Source: CAVRXQ01 sp963849105
GTDB lineage: Bacteria; Actinomycetota; Acidimicrobiia; Acidimicrobiales; Bog-793
Direction: 5' to 3'
Assembly: GCA_963849105.1 (NCBI GenBank)
Contig: CAWKGD010000005.1
Location: 1-64,000 of the forward strand
Length of the DNA stretch: 64,000 bases
The translations under genes were made by a program, and so were the position numbers. Positions 60,121 to 64,000 of this stretch are shown here, in pieces. The stretch's first letter is position 1. The number at the start of each line of letters is the position of its first letter. The notes under the pieces were generated by a model. That model did no database searches, was not told where the DNA came from, and saw nothing but the letters and a program-made list of their open reading frames with translations.

Positions 60121-61644
60121 TCAAATGGACTGACCAATTGCTCCAATGAGGAATTCGGGTCGCCAACGGCCACGCGGTGAATCCTGCGTCGGGTCGTACG
60201 GCCTCCCGCCACCCGTGGCGATGGGTCCCGGGTCGGGACCAGGTCCTGCGACCATACCCACTGGATGACTCGCTGTGTCCCGCGCTGTCGATGGACCGAG
60301 CGAGCCGCGTGCGCCGCCCGATGCTGTTTCCCGCGTCGAGGCGCTGATCGCGGGCGCACCGTCGATGCTCGGTTCCTTGCGAGGCGACAATCGCTGCGCC
60401 GCGCCGCGCCACACCCACGCCATCGCCGCACATCCGATAAGCGACAGCCCCGCCGCCAAGGTGAACGGGATCCTCGGATCGATGGCGAACAGCGCGCCCG
60501 CCGCGGCCGCCGACACCGCGGTCGCGGCGGTGCGCCCCGTCTCGAGCAGCCCCTGCGCCTCACCCTGTGCCGATTGAGAGGTGGCTTCCGTCAGGATCAA
60601 CACCGCCGCGGGGGCTCCGATCACCGAGCACGCGGCCTCAAGCGAGCCGAGCCCGACGAGCCACGCCACCGAATGGAGGAAGGGGTAGATCGCGCAGAAC
60701 ACCGCCGACGCCGCGAGACCACCGATGGCGAGCCGCCTGCGATCCATGCGACCAGCAAGCCTCCCCGCGGGAATCGACAAGGCAGCGAAAGGCAATGCGA
60801 ACAATGTCCACGACAGCCCGATCTCGAACGTGGACGCGTGTCGCGACCGCAGCAACAGTGTCCAACAGGATTCATACACGCCAACAAGCAGCCCCGTTGC
60901 GAAAAAGGCAACGATGACGCCGACGATCGTCGCGTTCAACTGGACGCGAGAACGCTCACGGGTCGCCCCGAGAGCGGCGGGGTTCGCACCCACGAGGTAT
61001 TCGAACTCGTCGACGAGTCGTCCGTCTGGCGCGGCCACACCCGTCCCCAGACTCACCGCGCGACGGTCTCCCGTAACGGCCGCGAGCGGGACCAGCGCGA
61101 CGCCGCCCGCCACCGCGCCGACAAGAAAGAGCAGCCGCATCGATGACTGGCCAATGATGCTGCCGACGAGTGGACCGATCGCGAGCGCGAGCATCTGACT
61201 GCCGTACAAGGCTCCAAAGGATCCACCACGATCGCTGATCTCCACGCGCGCGCCGATGGTCGCGGCGGATGCAACGGTCACCGCGCCGGCTCCCATGCCC
61301 TGGAGCGAGCGGAAGGCGATTGCGAACCACGGGCCGTGCACGAGCGCGAAGCCAACGTTTCCCGCTACAAAAAGAAGCAGGCCAACGACGATCACCTCTC
61401 GCCGGCCGAAACGGTCCGAGATTCTCCCCGCCGGGTATTGCGTGAGGACGCTGGCCGCGAAGTACGAAGCCATCACGAGCCCGACGAGGCCGGGCGTGGA
61501 GCCTTCGCTGCGCAAGTAGCTCGGAAGCAGCGGCAAAATGGCGCTTCCTCCGACCCACAACAGGAATGTCGACGCGCTCAGTCCGACGACGAGGCGGCGC
61601 TGAGATTGATCGTGAGGGAGTCCAAAGGACCTGCGTCGCTCCAC
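60121..61644 (-). CDS. MFS transporter
   Basis: 507 residues from GTG 61644. Twelve predicted spans; motif A-like GRISDRFGRREVIVVG after TM2 and RLAGRMDRRRLAIGG after TM8 identify the drug:H+ antiporter-type MFS. A non-conserved Pro/Gly-rich cytoplasmic tail of about 90 residues follows the last span. Its stop is 13 bp before the osmolyte-binding protein start. Substrate unknown. Confidence 0.85.
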   Translation of the reverse strand: MERRRSFGLPHDQSQRRLVVGLSASTFLLWVGGSAILPLLPSYLRSEGSTPGLVGLVMASYFAASVLTQYPAGRISDRFGRREVIVVGLLLFVAGNVGFALVHGPWFAIAFRSLQGMGAGAVTVASAATIGARVEISDRGGSFGALYGSQMLALAIGPLVGSIIGQSSMRLLFLVGAVAGGVALVPLAAVTGDRRAVSLGTGVAAPDGRLVDEFEYLVGANPAALGATRERSRVQLNATIVGVIVAFFATGLLVGVYESCWTLLLRSRHASTFEIGLSWTLFALPFAALSIPAGRLAGRMDRRRLAIGGLAASAVFCAIYPFLHSVAWLVGLGSLEAACSVIGAPAAVLILTEATSQSAQGEAQGLLETGRTAATAVSAAAAGALFAIDPRIPFTLAAGLSLIGCAAMAWVWRGAAQRLSPRKEPSIDGAPAISASTRETASGGARGSLGPSTARDTASHPVGMVAGPGPDPGPIATGGGRPYDPTQDSPRGRWRPEFLIGAIGQSI

Positions 61645-61776
61645 CAAAGCAACGTAGCGGCTTCGGCATTTTGTGCCGTGTTCGATACGCTCCCGGCGTG
61701 GCGCGACTCTTGACAGTGGCGCCAAATACCTCGGGGGCCATCGCCTGCCTGTCGCGCCTGTTCGCGAAAACGATCG

Positions 61777-62955
61777 ATGAGTGAGGAAGAGGCGACGGTC
61801 ATTCCGGACGTCTCACTCCGCACCATCGCTCGTGAATGGACCCGGATAGGCATCATCGGATTCGGCGGTCCCCCAGCGCATCTCTCGTTGCTCCGACGTC
61901 TTTGCGTCCAACGCCGGGGATGGATGACCGATGCCGACTTCGAAGACGGGATCGCCGCGACGAATCTGCTTCCTGGTCCCGCCTCGACGCAGATGGCCAT
62001 CTATTGCGCGTGGCGCCTCCGACGCCTGCCGGGAGCGATCGTCGGAGGCGTCGGTTTCATCCTCCCAGGGTTCGTCTCGATAGTGGCGCTCTCGGTGCTC
62101 TTCTTCGCCCGACGCCCTCCACTGCTCGTCCGCGGAGCCGCAGCCGGCGCGGGGGGTGTGGTTGCCGCCGTCGCCCTGGCGGCGGCGCTTTCACTTGTCG
62201 GCGTGAGCCACCGACGTGCCTCAAACGGTTCCGCCGCGCTCGCTCGCTGGTCGACATACCTCCTCGCAGGCGCGCTTTCCGCCGCGCTCGACGGAGAGTT
62301 CTTGGTCGCCGTGCTCGTCGCCTGCGGAGCGCTCGAAGTCGTCGCGCGCCGCGTCATTCCGCGTAGCAGCTCAGCACACGCGTTTGCACCGATTGCGATC
62401 GGCGCGACCGTCACTGCGGCCGGCGTCGGCGCGCTCGTCTGGGAAGCCTTCAAGATCGGAGCACTGTCCTATGGAGGCGGGTTCGTGATCATCCCGCTGA
62501 TGCAGCACGACGTGGTGCACCTCTACCACTGGATGTCCAACGGGCAATTCCTCGCTGCGGTGGCGCTTGGACAGATCACCCCCGGCCCGGTCGTGCTCAC
62601 CGTCGCCGCGGTCGGCTATGCGGCCTCCCGCTACTCCGGCGCGGCGATCGCGACGGTGTGTGCCTTCTCGCCGTCGTTCGCCTTCATCGCCTTCGGTGGT
62701 GCCTACTTCGAACGTCTCCGGACGAGTCCGGTAGCGCAGGCGGTGCTCGGAGGCGCTGGTCCGTGCGCGATCGGCGGAATCGCGGGATCGGCGATCCCGC
62801 TCGGGCTCGCGATCGTCCACGTCTGGCAGATTTTCGTGCTCGCGGGCGGTGTTCTCTGGCTCGTCATCCTCCGCCGCAACATCGTCGTCGGACTGCTAGC
62901 CGGCGCCGCCTTCGGGGTGATCGCGGCCGCCGGTGGGCTCCCTGTTGGCCGTTGA
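61777..62955 (+). CDS. chrA: Chromate transporter ChrA
   Basis: 392 residues from ATG 61777. Long-chain CHR protein with two homologous halves: the first has IGIIGFGGPPAHLSLLRR and AATNLLPGPASTQMAIYCAW; the second has ALSYGGGFVIIPLMQHDVV and ALGQITPGPVVLTVAAVGY. About ten spans. Exports chromate in characterised homologues; sulfate or other anions are possible. Divergent from the MFS gene. Confidence 0.9.
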   Translation: MSEEEATVIPDVSLRTIAREWTRIGIIGFGGPPAHLSLLRRLCVQRRGWMTDADFEDGIAATNLLPGPASTQMAIYCAWRLRRLPGAIVGGVGFILPGFVSIVALSVLFFARRPPLLVRGAAAGAGGVVAAVALAAALSLVGVSHRRASNGSAALARWSTYLLAGALSAALDGEFLVAVLVACGALEVVARRVIPRSSSAHAFAPIAIGATVTAAGVGALVWEAFKIGALSYGGGFVIIPLMQHDVVHLYHWMSNGQFLAAVALGQITPGPVVLTVAAVGYAASRYSGAAIATVCAFSPSFAFIAFGGAYFERLRTSPVAQAVLGGAGPCAIGGIAGSAIPLGLAIVHVWQIFVLAGGVLWLVILRRNIVVGLLAGAAFGVIAAAGGLPVGR

Positions 62956-63126
62956 CCCGGAGTTCTGTCCAGCGGGACGGCGCCCGCGCCCGCTTGGGGA
63001 AAAGCTGACCGCCGACGTCTAAATGTGACGATTTGGTTTCAGTCAGGGGCGGCGAATGAGTAAAGTCTCGCCAACGAAGCCGCCGTACCATTCGGCGCAC
63101 TCCGTGTAACCCAAAGGGGGAGTTCT

Positions 63127-64000
63127 ATGCATCGAAAGTTCATTCGTCTCGGCATGCCCTTCATCGCCGCGGCGCTCGCGCTCGGGATGCTCGCGGGCGT
63201 CGCCTCGGCGTCGAAGTCGCACAGCTCCGAGAAGACGTACACGATCGCCTACGAGGGCCCGCTGTCCGGTGGTGACTCCGCCCTCGGTTTGCTGCAGAAC
63301 AACGCGGTCGAGGTAGCGATCAACTTCGCGAACGAGGGAAAGACCTTCGGCAAACTGCCGTTCAAGCTCGCCTTCAAGGAGGCGGACGACCAGGGGTCTG
63401 GCACGCTCTCGCCCGCTGCGGCGCAGTCGCTGATCACCGACAGCAACGTCGTCGCCGTCGTTGGTCCCGCCTTCTCGGGTGCGACCGCTGCCGCGGAGCC
63501 GTTGTTCTCCGCCGCGCACATGGCGACGGTGAGCCCGTCTGCGACCCGCCCGTCGCTCGCCACGAGCGGCTGGCACAACTTTTTCCGTGTCGTCGCCGAC
63601 GACAACCAGCAGGGGCCGTCCGACGGTGACTACATTGCCAAGGCGCTGAAGGCTAAGTCGGCGTGGGTCCTCAACGACGGAAGCGCGTACGGCGCCGGCC
63701 TTGCCAGCGTCGTCGGTGGTCGCCTGACGACCGACGGTGTCAAGGTCACGACCGACACCGTCCTCGGCACGACCCAGTGCTCCGAGGGCACCGGTGACGT
63801 CTCTGAGTACGCTCCGGAAGCCTCGAAGATCGAGTCTTCGAACCCGAGTGTCGTCTTCTACGGCGGCTACTACTGCGGGTTCGCGCACATGGTCGACGCC
63901 CTCCGTACCGCGGGATTCAAGGGCTACGTCATGTCCGGTGACGGAAGCGAAGACCCGCACTTCATCGTCGATTCGAGCCCGGCTTCCGACGCGAACGGCG
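63127..64000 (+). CDS. Branched-chain amino acid ABC substrate-binding protein (partial)
   Basis: At least 291 residues from ATG 63127 (GGGGGAG upstream), running off the window. Sec signal peptide ending GVASAS, then the Peripla_BP_6 (LivK-type) fold: TYTIAYEGPLSGGDSALG, VVAVVGPAFSGATAAAEPLF, ATVSPSATRPSLA and FFRVVADDNQQGPSDGDYIAKAL. No lipobox Cys. Permeases and ATPases would be expected just beyond the window. The long antisense frame over it is a shadow. Confidence 0.9.
   Translation, partial: MHRKFIRLGMPFIAAALALGMLAGVASASKSHSSEKTYTIAYEGPLSGGDSALGLLQNNAVEVAINFANEGKTFGKLPFKLAFKEADDQGSGTLSPAAAQSLITDSNVVAVVGPAFSGATAAAEPLFSAAHMATVSPSATRPSLATSGWHNFFRVVADDNQQGPSDGDYIAKALKAKSAWVLNDGSAYGAGLASVVGGRLTTDGVKVTTDTVLGTTQCSEGTGDVSEYAPEASKIESSNPSVVFYGGYYCGFAHMVDALRTAGFKGYVMSGDGSEDPHFIVDSSPASDANG

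Noticed and set aside
63043..63960. 305-residue minus-strand frame at the right end
   Set aside because: Arg/Gly-rich low-complexity antisense of the branched-chain amino acid binding protein.
1..64000. CRISPR array, toxin-antitoxin pair, phage genes or restriction system
   Set aside because: No regularly spaced repeats and no Cas, integrase, capsid, methylase or recognised toxin sequences were found.

Overview
High-GC, densely packed chromosomal DNA from an actinobacterium. Supporting signs are a mycothiol-type maleylpyruvate isomerase/DinB-fold protein, an actinobacterial SOS box (CGAACACACGTTCG) upstream of recA, many GTG/TTG starts, GTGA/ATGA stop-start overlaps and apparently leaderless small genes. 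An acidimicrobial-type lineage would fit, but nothing seen here proves it.

Layout. 1-9962 is a rearranged tRNA-Val locus. A decayed moeA and the 5' end of a second moaA (minus) plus a tRNA-Val (plus) form an inverted copy of the intact tRNA-Val (minus), moeA, moaA at 7362-9962. Between the two copies lie an IS1182-family element and two modules carrying a cytochrome b-like gene and a CMxxHG lipoprotein. Both modules are framed by the same short repeats and by remnants of the tRNA-Val 3' end. 10120-12434 completes molybdenum cofactor synthesis (mogA/moaB, moaD, moaE, moaC and a second MoaD/ThiS-like protein coupled to a BNR-repeat protein). 14295-20465 is a translationally coupled four-gene operon: acyl-CoA reductase fused to a HAD phosphatase, zinc alcohol dehydrogenase, LarA-like protein and PlsC-type acyltransferase. 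It is followed by a terminator and a LysR gene.

22891-32562 is a minus-strand housekeeping block: alpha/beta hydrolase, membrane-anchored MurF-like ligase, ddl, PH/SHOCT protein, rimO, pgsA, cinA, a DinB-fold protein and recA. A UvrD-like helicase and two exported proteins follow. 35845-39892 is a coupled gnd-pgi-zwf operon for glucose-6-phosphate metabolism. 40148-42626 holds a DrrAB-type ABC exporter and a divergent small HTH gene that share a promoter region with two copies of a TGTCAAG/CTTGACA palindrome.

42723-54433 is a looser accessory region: two c-di-GMP-type proteins (PAS-GGDEF-EAL and GAF-EAL), FMN reductase, peptidase E, universal stress protein, tRNA-Arg, tRNA-His and tRNA-Lys. 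Five copies of a 21-bp intergenic motif lie here. A second tRNA-bounded segment (about 49.9-54.4 kb) carries two more CMxxHG lipoproteins. 54588-64000 returns to ordinary metabolism: fatty acid desaturase, YbaK, riboflavin kinase, an OpuC-type osmolyte importer, an MFS transporter, ChrA and the start of a branched-chain amino acid binding protein that runs off the window.

The strongest candidate for something undescribed is the pair of tRNA-anchored segments. They carry paralogous two-repeat CMxxHG lipoproteins, are bounded by tRNA 3'-end remnants, contain no visible integrase, and in the tRNA-Val case are built from two modules with identical framing and different cargo.
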